A program made the position numbers and the translations under genes. The notes beneath the pieces are model-generated. The model saw only the letters and a program-made list of their open reading frames with translations. It made no database searches and was not told the origin of the DNA. 64,000 nucleotides of DNA from Geminicoccus sp036263595 (GTDB lineage Bacteria; Pseudomonadota; Alphaproteobacteria; Geminicoccales; Geminicoccaceae): positions 1 through 64,000 of the forward strand of contig NZ_DATAGQ010000139.1 of the NCBI RefSeq assembly GCF_036263595.1, given 5' to 3'. Position 1 is the first letter of the stretch, and each line of letters opens with the position of its first letter. Shown piece by piece: positions 46,578 through 56,010 of this stretch.

Positions 46578-48225
46578 GGCACCAGCTTTCCGTCCCGCAG
46601 CCGCCAGATGGCGTCGGCCGTCCCGTCCGGCAGCTCGGCATGGGTGATCAGCAGCACGGTGCGGCCCTGCGTTGCCCGCGCCAGGTCGGCCAGGAAGGCC
46701 CGCTCGGTCGCCCGGTCCAGGCCGCTGGTGGGCTCGTCGAACACCAGGATGCCGGCCGGCGACAGCAGCGTGCGCGCCAGGCACAGGCGGCGGGCCTGCC
46801 CCGTCGACAGGCTGTGGCCGGCCTCGCCCATCGCGGTATCCAGACCATCCGGCAGGCTGCGCACCACGTCGCCCAACTGCGCGTCGTCCAGCGCCTGCCA
46901 GAGTGCCGCATCGTCGGCGTCGGGGCGTGCGATGAGCAGGTTGGAGCGGATCGTGCCGATGAAAACCGGTGCCGACTGGCCGAGCAGAGCGACATGGCGG
47001 TGCAGATCCTCCTGCCGGACGGTGTGCAGGTCCGTTGCGCCGATCAGCACCCGGCCCCCCTGCGGGTCGCGCAGCCGCAGCACCAGCTCGGCCAGGGTCG
47101 ACTTGCCAGCGCCGCTGGGCCCGACGATCGCGACCCGGTGGCCGACCGGCACGTCCAGGCTGAGCCCGTCGAGCACGGGATGGTCCGGGTCATGGCCGAA
47201 GCGAACATTCTCCAGGAATAGCCGGCCGGGCTTAAAGGCGACCGGAACGGCGGGGTCCTGGATGGAGGCGGGCGCGGTGGCCAGGGCGAGCAGCCGGTCG
47301 GCGGCAGCGGCGGCAGCACCCAGCTTCGCGACGCTGCGCACGATCACGCTCAAGGCCTCGAAACTGCCAAGGCAGGCCAGGAGCAGGCCGACCAGCAGCG
47401 GCGCACCCAGCTCATCCCGCGCCAGCGCGTCCAGGCCGAACCAGAGCACGCCCAGCAGGGCCATGGCGGCGATCAGCTGGATCGATCCTGCCCCAGGCTG
47501 GCGATCCAGGCGAGATGCCGCCGGCCCCGGGCCAGCCGCTCGGCACAGGCATCGAAGGCCTGGCGATGCTCTGCGACGGCACCCAGCGCGATCAGGTCGG
47601 CATGGCCATCGATGCCGTCCAGCGCGGCGACTCGCAGGTCGGCCTGCGCATCGACCACCGCTTTGCCACTCGACCGGCCGGCCAGCACGAGCCCGGCCGG
47701 GACGGCCACGAGGGCCGTGGCGTAGAGGCCCGCATAGAGAATGGCTGCCGGGGGCAGCAGCATGGCGAGCGCCGTCGTCATGGCCGCACCGGCGATGGCG
47801 GCGGTCGCCAGCGGCCCCAGGGCTACCAGGAAGGCGCTGTCCAGCGCGTCGACATCGGCAGTCAGCCGGCTCACCAGATCGCCGTGGCGCAGGCTGCGGT
47901 CGTCGATCGGCAGGCGCGGGAACAGCCGGCCGAACAGCCAGACGCGGATGCGGGTGAGCAGGCGCAGCGTGGTGTCGTGGCCGGTGAGCTTCTCGCCGTA
48001 GCGGGACAGGATCCGCAGGAGCGAGAGCCCGCGTACCAGGGCGGAGGGGACGAAGAGGTTGAAGCTGGCGGCGACGACCACGGTGGCCGTGGCGGTCAGG
48101 AACCAGCCCGAGACACCCAGCAGCATCACCCCGGCCAGCAGCGTGACCGTGGAGAGCAGGAGGGTGGCGGCCAGGCGGCGCCACTCGGCCGCAAAGAGCG
48201 GGAAGAAGGTCCAGAGGCTGGTCAC
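46517..48225 (-). pseudogene. cydC: Thiol reductant ABC exporter subunit CydC, frameshifted
   Basis: CydC is half of the CydDC exporter of glutathione and cysteine needed to assemble cytochrome bd. The ATG-side frame from 48225 encodes the membrane domain (FPLFAAEWRRLAATLLLSTVTLLAGVMLLGVSGWFL) and stops at about 47473. The ATPase half continues in another frame from about 47500 to 46517, with Walker A GPSGAGKST, signature LSTGQARRL and Walker B ILVFDEPTSG. Restoring one base in the CCCC run at 47491-47494 (minus strand GGGG) joins the frames (IASLG-AGSIQLIA). This is either an assembly error or a recent knockout. The 5' end overlaps cydD. Confidence 0.8.
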
Positions 48226-49976
48226 GCCACGCTCTCCATCGGCAGGGTCGGCTGGCGCTCGCGCCGCTGCGGCGTCGGCAGGACGCTATGGCCGGCGATG
48301 CGCAGGGTGCGGTCCATCCTGGCCGCGACCGTGGCGGAATGCGTCGCCACCAGCATGGTGCGGCCGCGGGCAAACGCCATCAGATTGTCCAGGAGGCGCT
48401 GCTCGGTCTGGAGGTCCAGGTGCGCGGTGGGCTCGTCCAGGAGGATCAGGCCGGGGTCGCGCAGGAACAGCCTAGCCAGCGCCACCCGATGCGCCTCCCC
48501 GCCCGACAGGCCCAGGCCGTTCTCGCCGAGCGGCATGGCGAGGTCAGGGGCGAACTCGGTCACCAGCGCCAGATCGGCGGCCCGCCGCACCTCCGCCTCG
48601 CTCGCCCGCGGGCGGCCTACCCGGATGTTCTCGGCGATGCTGCCGGCAAAGATCCGGGGCCGCTGGCCGACCATGGCGACCATCGCGCGCAGGCGGGCCT
48701 CAGGCAGGCCAGCCAGCGGGCAGCCGCCGATCGCGATGGTTCCCTCGGCGGAGCGCAGCCTCGCCAGCGCCTCCAGGAGGCTGGTCTTGCCGCTGCCGCT
48801 CTCGCCGACCAGCGCCACATGGCTGCCGGCCGTCATCCGGAGGTCGACCTCGTCCAGGACGATCGTTCGGCGGTCCGACGCGTGAAGGCGCAGTCCTTCG
48901 ACCACGAGATCGAGCGCCTTCCCGTCGTCCGTCACCGTCTCCTCCTCCGCCGGACGCAGCCGGGCGCCGACGGCCGGCAGTTCGCCGAACTGCTGGGCAA
49001 TCTCGGCCACCGCCGCCTTGGCGGCGGCACGGTCATGGTAGTGGGCGGCCAGCAGCCGGAGCGGCTGGTAGACTTCGGGCGCCATCAGCAGGCAGAACAG
49101 GCCGGCCTGCAGGCCGAGCGCGGTCCCGCGCAAATCGACCAGGCCGAGATAGCTCAAGCCCACGTAGAGAGCGACGCCGGCCACGCCGAGCGCGGCGAAG
49201 AACTCCAGCACGGCGGAAGACAAGAAGGCGATCCGCAGCACGCCCAGCGTGCGGCGGCGCAGGTCCTCGCTGCTGTCCCGCACCAGCCGGGTCTCGTCGG
49301 CGGCACGCCCGAACAGCTTGAGCGCCAGCATGCCGCGCAGCCGGTCGGCGAACAGCCCGGACAGGCGGGAGAAGGCCTGGGCGTTGGCCCTGGTCGCCGC
49401 CTCGGTACCCCAGCCCACCAGCGCCATGAACAGGGGAATGAGCGGGGCCGTCACCAAGAACAGGAGGCCCACCACCCAGTCCACCGGCAGCACCAATACG
49501 GCAAATGCGATCGGCAGGACGGCCGCCTGCACCATGGCCGGCATGAAGCGGGCGACGAACCCGTCCAGTGCTTCCACATGGTCGACCAGAGCGGCGCTAA
49601 GCGCGCCAGAAGGGCGGGCGGCGATCCAGCCGGGCTGATGGGACAGCATCCGGTCGAACAGCGTGCCGCGCAGCGCCACCTTGATCCGCTCGGCAGCCTG
49701 CGTCCCCGCCCGCTCGGCCACGAGGCCCAGCAGCACGCGCAGGCCGAACAGGCAGGCCAGGACGGCGACGGATGGCAGGAGCACCGTCCTTCCCTCGCCC
49801 GCCACGATCGCGCGCCCCAGGATGTCGGCCAGAAGCCAGGCCTGTCCCACGAGGACGACGCCGGCCAGGACCGGCAGCACCGTCGCCAGCAGCAGCCCGG
49901 GGCCGCCATGTCGGCGCAGGCCCATCATCCAGCGGCCGTGCTGGCGGGCCTGGTCCGCCGGGATCGAATGTCTCAC
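48222..49976 (-). CDS. cydD: Thiol reductant ABC exporter subunit CydD
   Basis: 584-residue half-transporter of the CydDC heterodimer. It has six spans in the N-terminal domain and an ATPase domain with Walker A GESGSGKTS, signature LSGGEAHRV and Walker B LILLDEPTAHLD. The frame is open to 50054, but that start lies inside the FNR box; the GTG at 49976 gives a normal CydD start (MRHSIPADQARQHGRWMMG). Its stop overlaps the cydC start by four bases (ATGA). It diverges from cydA across 153 bases. Confidence 0.93.
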   Translation of the reverse strand: MRHSIPADQARQHGRWMMGLRRHGGPGLLLATVLPVLAGVVLVGQAWLLADILGRAIVAGEGRTVLLPSVAVLACLFGLRVLLGLVAERAGTQAAERIKVALRGTLFDRMLSHQPGWIAARPSGALSAALVDHVEALDGFVARFMPAMVQAAVLPIAFAVLVLPVDWVVGLLFLVTAPLIPLFMALVGWGTEAATRANAQAFSRLSGLFADRLRGMLALKLFGRAADETRLVRDSSEDLRRRTLGVLRIAFLSSAVLEFFAALGVAGVALYVGLSYLGLVDLRGTALGLQAGLFCLLMAPEVYQPLRLLAAHYHDRAAAKAAVAEIAQQFGELPAVGARLRPAEEETVTDDGKALDLVVEGLRLHASDRRTIVLDEVDLRMTAGSHVALVGESGSGKTSLLEALARLRSAEGTIAIGGCPLAGLPEARLRAMVAMVGQRPRIFAGSIAENIRVGRPRASEAEVRRAADLALVTEFAPDLAMPLGENGLGLSGGEAHRVALARLFLRDPGLILLDEPTAHLDLQTEQRLLDNLMAFARGRTMLVATHSATVAARMDRTLRIAGHSVLPTPQRRERQPTLPMESVA

Positions 49977-50040
49977 TGAAGCAGCCTTTGGGAAGTGCGC
50001 CGGGCTGGCCAGGGATAGTCGGCGGGTACCCGGGCCGGCA

Positions 50041-50054
50041 TTGATTGCAATCAA
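50041..50054. promoter_or_regulatory. Perfect FNR box (TTGAT-N4-ATCAA)
   Basis: TTGATTGCAATCAA is an exact match to the FNR/Anr consensus. It lies between the divergent cydD and cydA starts, 65 and 76 bases from them, and could serve both promoters. The FNR-type regulator with the matching ExxSR recognition residues is encoded at 45.8-46.6 kb. Confidence 0.85.
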
Positions 50055-50129
50055 GGCAGTCTGCCCAGGCCAGGCCTAAGCCATCGTCATCCGGCGTACG
50101 GGCCGGCTTCGGCGAGGTGCTCTAGGACC

Positions 50130-51719
50130 ATGATCAATTTCAGCGTGGTCGACCTGTCGCGACTGCAGTTCGAGGCGACGGCAATGTATCATTTCCTGTT
50201 CGTGCCACTGACGCTCGGCCTGTCGTTCCTCATGGCGATCATGGAGAGCGTCTATGTGATGACCGGCCGCGAGATCTGGCGGCGGATGACCCTGTTCTGG
50301 GGCACGCTGTTCGGCATCAACTTCGCGATGGGCGTCGCCACCGGCATCGTCATGGAGTTCCAGTTCGGCATGAACTGGAGCTATTACAGCCATTATGTCG
50401 GCGACGTGTTCGGGGCACCGCTCGCGATCGAAGGACTGATGGCCTTTTTCCTCGAGGCCACCTTCATCGGCATGTTCTTCTTCGGCTGGGACCGGCTGAG
50501 CAAGGTCGGGCACCTGTGCGTGACTTGGCTGGTGGCGCTGGGCGCCAACTTCTCGGCCTTGTGGATCCTGATCGCCAACGGCTGGATGCAGAATCCGGTC
50601 GGCTCGACCTTCAATCCCGACACAATGCGGATGGAGGTCGTCGACTTCATGGCGGTGATCTTCAATCCCGTGGCCCAGGCGAAGTTCGTGCACACGGTGA
50701 GCGCCGGCTATGTCACGGGCTCGATGTTCGTGATGGCGGTGAGCGCCATCTTCCTGCTCGGCCGCCGCCACCAGGATCTGGCCAAGCGCTCGATGGTCGT
50801 GGCCGCGAGCTTCGGCCTGGCCTCGGCCCTCTCGGTCGTCGTGCTGGGCGACGAGAGCGGCTACGTCACCACCGAGCACCAGCGGATGAAGCTCGCGGCG
50901 ATGGAGGGCATGTGGGAGACCGAGCCGGCCCCGGCTGGCCTCACGGTCTTCGCGATCCCTCACCAGCAGACCCACGAGAACACCCATTCGTTCCAGATCC
51001 CCTATGCGCTGGGCCTGATCTCGACCCGTTCGATCTCGACTGAAGTGCCGGGTATCGTCGACCTGGTGGAGCGGGCCAAGGAGCGGATCCGCAACGGCAT
51101 GACCGCCTATGCGGCGCTGCAGAAGGTCCGTGCCGACAAGAGTGACGCGGCCGCCCGCGCCGAGTTCGAGCAGCGCTGGCCGGACCTGGGCTACGCGCTC
51201 CTGCTCAAGCGCTACACCGACGACGTCGCGGCCGCCTCGGACGAACTGGTCGAGAAGGCGGCCTGGGACACGGTGCCGAGCGTGGCGCCGCTGTTCTGGA
51301 GCTTCCGCCTGATGGTCGCGCTCGGCCTCTACTTCATCGCCTTCTTCGCGGTGGCCTTCTGGCTGGCGTCGCGGCAACGGATCGGCGAGAGCCGGCCCCT
51401 GCTCTGGGTGGCGGTCGTGAGCCTACCGCTGCCCTGGGTGGCGATCGAGGCGGGCTGGCTAGTGGCCGAGTATGGCCGGCAGCCCTGGGCGATCGAGGGA
51501 GTGCTGCCGACCTTCTACGCCGCGTCGGGCCTGACCTTCACCGACCTCGCGATCAGCCTCGGCTTCTTCCTGACCCTCTACACCAGCCTCGCCGTCATCA
51601 TGGTGTTCCTGATGGCCAGGGTGATCCGGCATGGGCCGTCACGTGACAACGCCCTGATCGATGGCATCGGCGGCTCCCGGCAGATCCCGGCCGGCGCCGC
51701 CGCGGCGCCCGAGCACTGA
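50130..51719 (+). CDS. cydA: Cytochrome bd ubiquinol oxidase subunit I
   Basis: Catalytic subunit of the high-affinity quinol oxidase, 529 residues. His21 (MYHFLF) is the haem b595 ligand, His188 (KFVHTVSAG) and Met395 (FRLMVAL) are the haem b558 ligands, and the conserved Glu pair is in EGLMAFFLEATFIG. It takes electrons from ubiquinol to reduce oxygen at low oxygen levels without pumping protons. It begins the cydA-cydB-cydX-hemN operon, downstream of the FNR box. Confidence 0.96.
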   Translation: MINFSVVDLSRLQFEATAMYHFLFVPLTLGLSFLMAIMESVYVMTGREIWRRMTLFWGTLFGINFAMGVATGIVMEFQFGMNWSYYSHYVGDVFGAPLAIEGLMAFFLEATFIGMFFFGWDRLSKVGHLCVTWLVALGANFSALWILIANGWMQNPVGSTFNPDTMRMEVVDFMAVIFNPVAQAKFVHTVSAGYVTGSMFVMAVSAIFLLGRRHQDLAKRSMVVAASFGLASALSVVVLGDESGYVTTEHQRMKLAAMEGMWETEPAPAGLTVFAIPHQQTHENTHSFQIPYALGLISTRSISTEVPGIVDLVERAKERIRNGMTAYAALQKVRADKSDAAARAEFEQRWPDLGYALLLKRYTDDVAAASDELVEKAAWDTVPSVAPLFWSFRLMVALGLYFIAFFAVAFWLASRQRIGESRPLLWVAVVSLPLPWVAIEAGWLVAEYGRQPWAIEGVLPTFYAASGLTFTDLAISLGFFLTLYTSLAVIMVFLMARVIRHGPSRDNALIDGIGGSRQIPAGAAAAPEH

Positions 51720-51747
51720 TCCGACCGGCTGGCAAGGAGCTCACGTC

Positions 51748-52887
51748 ATGATCCCCCTCGACTATGAAACCCTGCGGCTGATCTGGTGGGTGCTGCTGGG
51801 CATCCTCCTGATCGGCTTCGCGCTCACCGACGGCTACGACCTGGGCATCGGCGCGCTTCTCCCCTTCGCCGCCAAAACCGACGAGGAGCGGCGCATCCTG
51901 ATCAACATCGTGGGCCCGGTCTGGGAGGGCAACCAGGTCTGGCTGATCCTGGGCGGCGGTGCCGTGTTCGCGGCCTGGCCAGCCCTCTACGCCGTGTCGT
52001 TCTCTGGCTTCTACCTCGCGATGATCGTGATCCTGCTGGCGCTGATCCTGCGCCCGGTGGGCTTCAAGTTCCGCGGCAAGATCCAGCATCCGACCTGGCG
52101 CGCGGTCTGGGACTGGGCGCTGTTCGTGGGCGGTGCGGTGCCGGCGCTGATCTTCGGCGTGGCGGTCGGCAACGTGCTGCTGGGCGTCCCGTTCGACCTG
52201 GATGAGACGCTGCGTCCGCATTACGCCGGCAGCTTCTTCGACCTGCTCACGCCCTTCGCGCTGCTGGCAGGCCTGGTCAGCCTGGCCATGCTGGTGGTCC
52301 ACGGGGCGGTGGTCATCACGACCCGCACGAGCGGCCCAGTCGCGGAGCGGGCACGCCTGATCGGCCGGCAGGCGGCCCTGGCCACGATCGCCCTGTTCGG
52401 GCTGGCGGGGGTCTGGATGGCGCTGGTCGATGGCTATGTCGTCACGAGCGTCCAGGAGCATGCGGCCGCCTCCAACCCACTGGGCAAGGCCGTATCGCTC
52501 GCCAGCGGCGCCTGGCTTGCCAACTATGCCACGCATCCCTGGATGCTGCTGGCGCCGGTCCTGGGCTTTCTCGGCGCGATCCTGGCCTGGGCGGGCCTTG
52601 GCAGCCGGTGCTGGAAGCTGGCCCTTTCTGGCTCCAGCCTCTCCATCACCGGCATCATCGCCACGGCGGGCCTGTCGCTGTTCCCTTTCCTCCTGCCCTC
52701 GTCGCTGAACCCGGCCGCCAGCCTGACGGTCTGGGATGCATCGTCCAGCCACCTGACCTTGTGGACGATGCTGCTCGCGACGGTGGTCTTCCTGCCGATC
52801 GTGCTGGCCTACACGGCCTGGGTCTACCGGGTGATGAGCGGCCCGGTGAACGCCGCTTCGATCGGCCGCAACCCCAACGCCTACTGA
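51748..52887 (+). CDS. cydB: Cytochrome bd ubiquinol oxidase subunit II
   Basis: 379-residue integral membrane subunit with about eight spans that pairs with CydA. The FALTDGYDLGIGALLPF motif near the first span and GPVWEGNQVWLILGGGA are signatures of CydB. AAGGAGC lies seven bases before the ATG at 51748. It follows cydA by 28 bases, and cydX follows by 12. Confidence 0.96.
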   Translation: MIPLDYETLRLIWWVLLGILLIGFALTDGYDLGIGALLPFAAKTDEERRILINIVGPVWEGNQVWLILGGGAVFAAWPALYAVSFSGFYLAMIVILLALILRPVGFKFRGKIQHPTWRAVWDWALFVGGAVPALIFGVAVGNVLLGVPFDLDETLRPHYAGSFFDLLTPFALLAGLVSLAMLVVHGAVVITTRTSGPVAERARLIGRQAALATIALFGLAGVWMALVDGYVVTSVQEHAAASNPLGKAVSLASGAWLANYATHPWMLLAPVLGFLGAILAWAGLGSRCWKLALSGSSLSITGIIATAGLSLFPFLLPSSLNPAASLTVWDASSSHLTLWTMLLATVVFLPIVLAYTAWVYRVMSGPVNAASIGRNPNAY

Positions 52888-52899
52888 GGACGATCCGCC

Positions 52900-53019
52900 A
52901 TGTGGTACTTCTCCTGGATCCTGGGCGTCGGTCTCGCCTGCGCCTTCGCCATCCTGAACGCGATGTGGTTCGAGCTGCGCGAGGACCAGCGCCAGGCTGT
53001 CGTACGGGGCGACCGGTGA
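52900..53019 (+). CDS. cydX: Cytochrome bd small subunit CydX
   Basis: 39-residue single-span protein needed for stable cytochrome bd. The N-terminus MWYFSWILGVGLACAFAI and the NAMWFE that follows it are the CydX/CbdX signature, followed by a charged tail (ELREDQRQ). AGGA lies nine bases before the ATG. It starts 12 bases after cydB, and its stop overlaps the hemN GTG (GTGA). Too short for ordinary ORF thresholds. Confidence 0.9.
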   Translation: MWYFSWILGVGLACAFAILNAMWFELREDQRQAVVRGDR

Positions 53020-54356
53020 CCACCGCCGAGACGTTGCGCCGCTACGCAGCGATGCCGGTGCCGCGCTACACCTCCTATCCCACGGCCGCGGAGTTCACCG
53101 CCGACGTGGGTCCGGCGGACCATGCGGCTTGGCTGCGGCGCCTGCCCCTGCAGGAGAGCGTCTCGCTCTACCTGCACGTCCCCTACTGCCGGGCGCTCTG
53201 CCATTATTGCGGCTGCCACGCGAAGATGGCCGTGCGCGACCATGTGAGCCGGACCTACCAGCGCGCCCTGGAAGCCGAGATCGCCCTGGTCGGCGGCCTG
53301 CTGCCGGGCAGGCTGAAGGTGGCGCGGCTGGCCTGGGGCGGCGGCACGCCAGGCATCCTCGGCAGCGCGGGACTGGCCTCGGTGCTGGGCGTGCTCCGTC
53401 AGCATGTCGACTTCGAGCCGGACATGGAGCACTCGATCGAGCTCGACCCGCGCCATGTCGATGCGGCCTCGGCCCGCGACCTGGCGGCACTGGGCGTCAA
53501 CCGGGTGAGCCTGGGCGTGCAGGATCTGGATCCGGCGGTGCAGCGGGAGATCGGCCGGATCCAGCCAGGCGAGCTGGTGGCCAAGGCGGTCGACGACCTG
53601 CGCGCGGCCGGGCTTGGCAGCATCAATGTCGACCTGATCTATGGCCTGCCGGCCCAGACCGTGGATTCGATACGGGCGACCTGTGCTTCGGTCGTGGCGC
53701 TGCGGCCAAGGCGCGTGGCCTTCTATGGCTATGCCCACCTGCCCGAGCGCCGCGCCAACCAGCGGCTGATCGACCCGGCAAAGCTGCCGGGCACGGCTGA
53801 GCGCTTCGAGCAGGCGACGACGATCGCCGAGATCTTCCAGGCCAGCGGCTACGTCCCGATCGGGATCGACCATTTCGCGGTCCCCGACGACAGGCTGGCC
53901 CTGGCAGCGCCCAACGGGCAGCTCCGCCGCAACTTCCAGGGCTATACCGACGACGATCGGCCGAGCGTAATCGGCTTCGGCGCCTCGGCGGTGTCGCGCC
54001 TGCCCGATGGCTACGCGCAGAACATTGCCGACAACCCGCGCTATGTCCGCTGCATCGAGGCCGGCGGGCTCGCGACCTGCCGAGGCAAGCGGCTGGACGA
54101 GGACGATCGGGCGCGGGCACGCATCATCGAGGCGCTGATGTGCAACTTTCGCGCCGACCTGGCTGCCCTCGATCCGCAGCACGACTATGCTGACGAGCTG
54201 GCCCTGCTGCGCCCGCTGGCGGCCGACGGCATGCTGACCATCAAGGGCAGCAGGATCGAGATGACCGAGCAGGGGCGCCCGGTGGTGCGGGTGGCCGCGG
54301 CGATCTTCGACAGCTTCCGCTCGCAGACCGCCAACCGGTTCAGCCTGGCGGTTTGA
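53016..54356 (+). CDS. hemN: Oxygen-independent coproporphyrinogen III oxidase
   Basis: Radical SAM enzyme that oxidatively decarboxylates coproporphyrinogen III without oxygen (446 residues). The 4Fe-4S site is Cys58, Cys62 and Cys65 in the CxxxCxxC motif, with Cys67 nearby as in HemN. GGGTPGILG and the C-terminal HemN domain follow. The GTG at 53016 overlaps the cydX stop, so synthesis is coupled. Its place in the cyd operon supplies haem under the low-oxygen conditions in which bd oxidase is made. Confidence 0.95.
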   Translation: MTTAETLRRYAAMPVPRYTSYPTAAEFTADVGPADHAAWLRRLPLQESVSLYLHVPYCRALCHYCGCHAKMAVRDHVSRTYQRALEAEIALVGGLLPGRLKVARLAWGGGTPGILGSAGLASVLGVLRQHVDFEPDMEHSIELDPRHVDAASARDLAALGVNRVSLGVQDLDPAVQREIGRIQPGELVAKAVDDLRAAGLGSINVDLIYGLPAQTVDSIRATCASVVALRPRRVAFYGYAHLPERRANQRLIDPAKLPGTAERFEQATTIAEIFQASGYVPIGIDHFAVPDDRLALAAPNGQLRRNFQGYTDDDRPSVIGFGASAVSRLPDGYAQNIADNPRYVRCIEAGGLATCRGKRLDEDDRARARIIEALMCNFRADLAALDPQHDYADELALLRPLAADGMLTIKGSRIEMTEQGRPVVRVAAAIFDSFRSQTANRFSLAV

Positions 54357-54367
54357 GCAGGTACCGG

Positions 54368-54400
54368 CGAGGCGGGTGCAACGCTCAGCGCTCCGCCTCG
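54368..54400. terminator. Hairpin after hemN
   Basis: CGAGGCGG (54368-54375) pairs perfectly with CCGCCTCG (54393-54400) around a 17-base loop, 11 bases after the hemN stop. No T tract follows, so it may be a processing or partial terminator. Confidence 0.35.
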
Positions 54401-54515
54401 GCTGCCTCACAATGCTGAGGACGGTGCCCTCGCCGTCATCGCCGAGGGTGGAGTCGCGGGCGAAGCCGGACGCCAGCGTAGCCAGGGCCGGCCGGGCTGC
54501 GCTGCCGGCTCCGTT

Positions 54516-55436
54516 CTACCCGAACCAGCTGGCATCCATGCCGGTCACGCCGGCGAGCGTGACCGAATGGGTCTGGTCGAGGGTGAGGATCGTGCTGCCG
54601 CCGACGATCCTTGCGCTGCCGATGGCGTTGTCGATCGTGTTGCCGCCGCCCCGCAATTCGAGCCTGTCGATGCCGATCTGGAAGTCGGCGATGGTGTCGG
54701 CGTCGCCGTCGGTGCGCAGGAGGATGAACCGGTCGGCGCCATCGCCGCCGGTCATGGTGTCGTCCCCGAACAGGCCGTTGATCTCGTCGTCGCCATTGCC
54801 GCCCAGGATGACATCGTCGCCCGTACCGCCGACCAGCCGGTCGTTGCCATCGCCGCCGTCCAGGCTGTCAATGCCCGAGCCGCCTTCGAGCAGGTCGTTG
54901 CCTTCCCAGCCTTCGATCGTGTCGTTGCCGATGCCTCCATAGAGCCGGTCGCCGCCATCCACGGTCCACTTGTCGCCATCGCCGCTGAGATGGTCGTCGC
55001 CGGCAGCACCGAAGATCACGTCGTCGCCGTTGTGGCCCTCGATCTCGTCGTCACCGTCGCCGCCGGTGATCGTGTCGTTGCCGGTGAAGCCGCCATGGAG
55101 CGTATCGTTGCCGGCACCGCCGTCGATATAGTCGTCGCCGAACTCGCCATAGACCTGGTCGTCGCCATCGCCGGCATAGACGCGGTCGGCGGCTCCCTCG
55201 GTGGGAACTGTCAGGACCTGCTCGCGATCGGTGAAGATGATGTCGTTGCCGGCACCTCCCCAGAGCGTATCGGACCCGCCGCCGCCATAGATCCGGTCGT
55301 CGCCGTCGCCGCCGGTCACGATGTCGTCGCCCAGGCGCGCGAAGATCCTATCGAGACCGCCAAAGCCGCGAATGAACTCGGCGGCGGACGTGCCATAGAT
55401 GTTGTCGCCCGCGTCGCTACCGTTCCTGACGATCAT
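54516..55436 (-). CDS. RTX-type calcium-binding repeat protein
   Basis: 306-residue acidic protein made almost wholly of glycine- and aspartate-rich nonapeptides (GGxGxDxxx), for example GGDGDDRIYGG and GGAGNDTLHGG, repeated from about residue 25 to 240. These form a calcium-binding beta roll. A C-terminal segment with ADTIADFQIGIDRLEL, then SVTLAGVTGMDASWFG, resembles the uncleaved type I secretion signal. There is no N-terminal signal or effector domain and no type I secretion genes nearby. Its role is unknown. Confidence 0.85.
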   Translation of the reverse strand: MIVRNGSDAGDNIYGTSAAEFIRGFGGLDRIFARLGDDIVTGGDGDDRIYGGGGSDTLWGGAGNDIIFTDREQVLTVPTEGAADRVYAGDGDDQVYGEFGDDYIDGGAGNDTLHGGFTGNDTITGGDGDDEIEGHNGDDVIFGAAGDDHLSGDGDKWTVDGGDRLYGGIGNDTIEGWEGNDLLEGGSGIDSLDGGDGNDRLVGGTGDDVILGGNGDDEINGLFGDDTMTGGDGADRFILLRTDGDADTIADFQIGIDRLELRGGGNTIDNAIGSARIVGGSTILTLDQTHSVTLAGVTGMDASWFG

Positions 55437-55491
55437 CCATCACCCCTTCCTGCTCCCGACAGCCCTGGCGGCCGCCTTGACCGGTCCGACC

Positions 55492-56010
55492 TCAGCTGTC
55501 ACGCGCCGCCTGTGCCGACTTCACGAACTGCGACACCCGGCCGACTTCCCGCGGATCGACCTGGACGCTGTCGCGCTCGCTCGGCAGCGAGCGCATGCCG
55601 TGATGCGCGGTTCTCCCGGCATCCGGATGGCGCCGCACCTGGTTGGCGCGCTTCATCGCCAGCGCGCGCCGGGCGATCTCGCCCTGGCCACTACGCCGCT
55701 CGAGCCTGTCCAGGCGCGCCATCTGCTGGTTCAGCCGCTTCAGTGCTGCGGCGAGCACCTGCTTCTTGCGCAGCGTGCCCGCTTCGCTGGGCGCCGGGCC
55801 GGCACCGCGCTGCTCTGCCTTGCCGCGATGCTCACGCCGCCTTTGTCGCGATACGTCGCTTGCCTTGTCGCGATAGGCTCGTACCCGCCGGACAAGGTCA
55901 ACCAACTCCTCTTTCGGGAGTGTGCCCAGCTGCGGATGATGGGTGGCCGCCACCGCATCGAGCTCGGCGTCCGTGAGCATGTGGCGCTCGGCCTTGGTGG
56001 TGGTGGACAT
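55492..56010 (-). CDS. Hypothetical highly charged 172-residue protein
   Basis: Soluble protein starting MSTTTKAERHMLTDAELDAVAATHHPQLGTL and rich in Arg, Lys and Glu. A helical charged segment (about 25-110) could be a coiled coil, and the middle QRRREHRGKAEQRG is basic. GGGAG lies five bases before the ATG at 56010. I believe similar proteins occur in other alphaproteobacteria, but I know no function. The upstream region is AT-rich. Confidence 0.6.
   Translation of the reverse strand: MSTTTKAERHMLTDAELDAVAATHHPQLGTLPKEELVDLVRRVRAYRDKASDVSRQRRREHRGKAEQRGAGPAPSEAGTLRKKQVLAAALKRLNQQMARLDRLERRSGQGEIARRALAMKRANQVRRHPDAGRTAHHGMRSLPSERDSVQVDPREVGRVSQFVKSAQAARDS

Noticed and set aside
54567..55976. 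Long plus-strand frames opposite the RTX gene
   Set aside because: Their Val/Ala/Asp-rich periodicity is the antisense image of the glycine-aspartate repeats.
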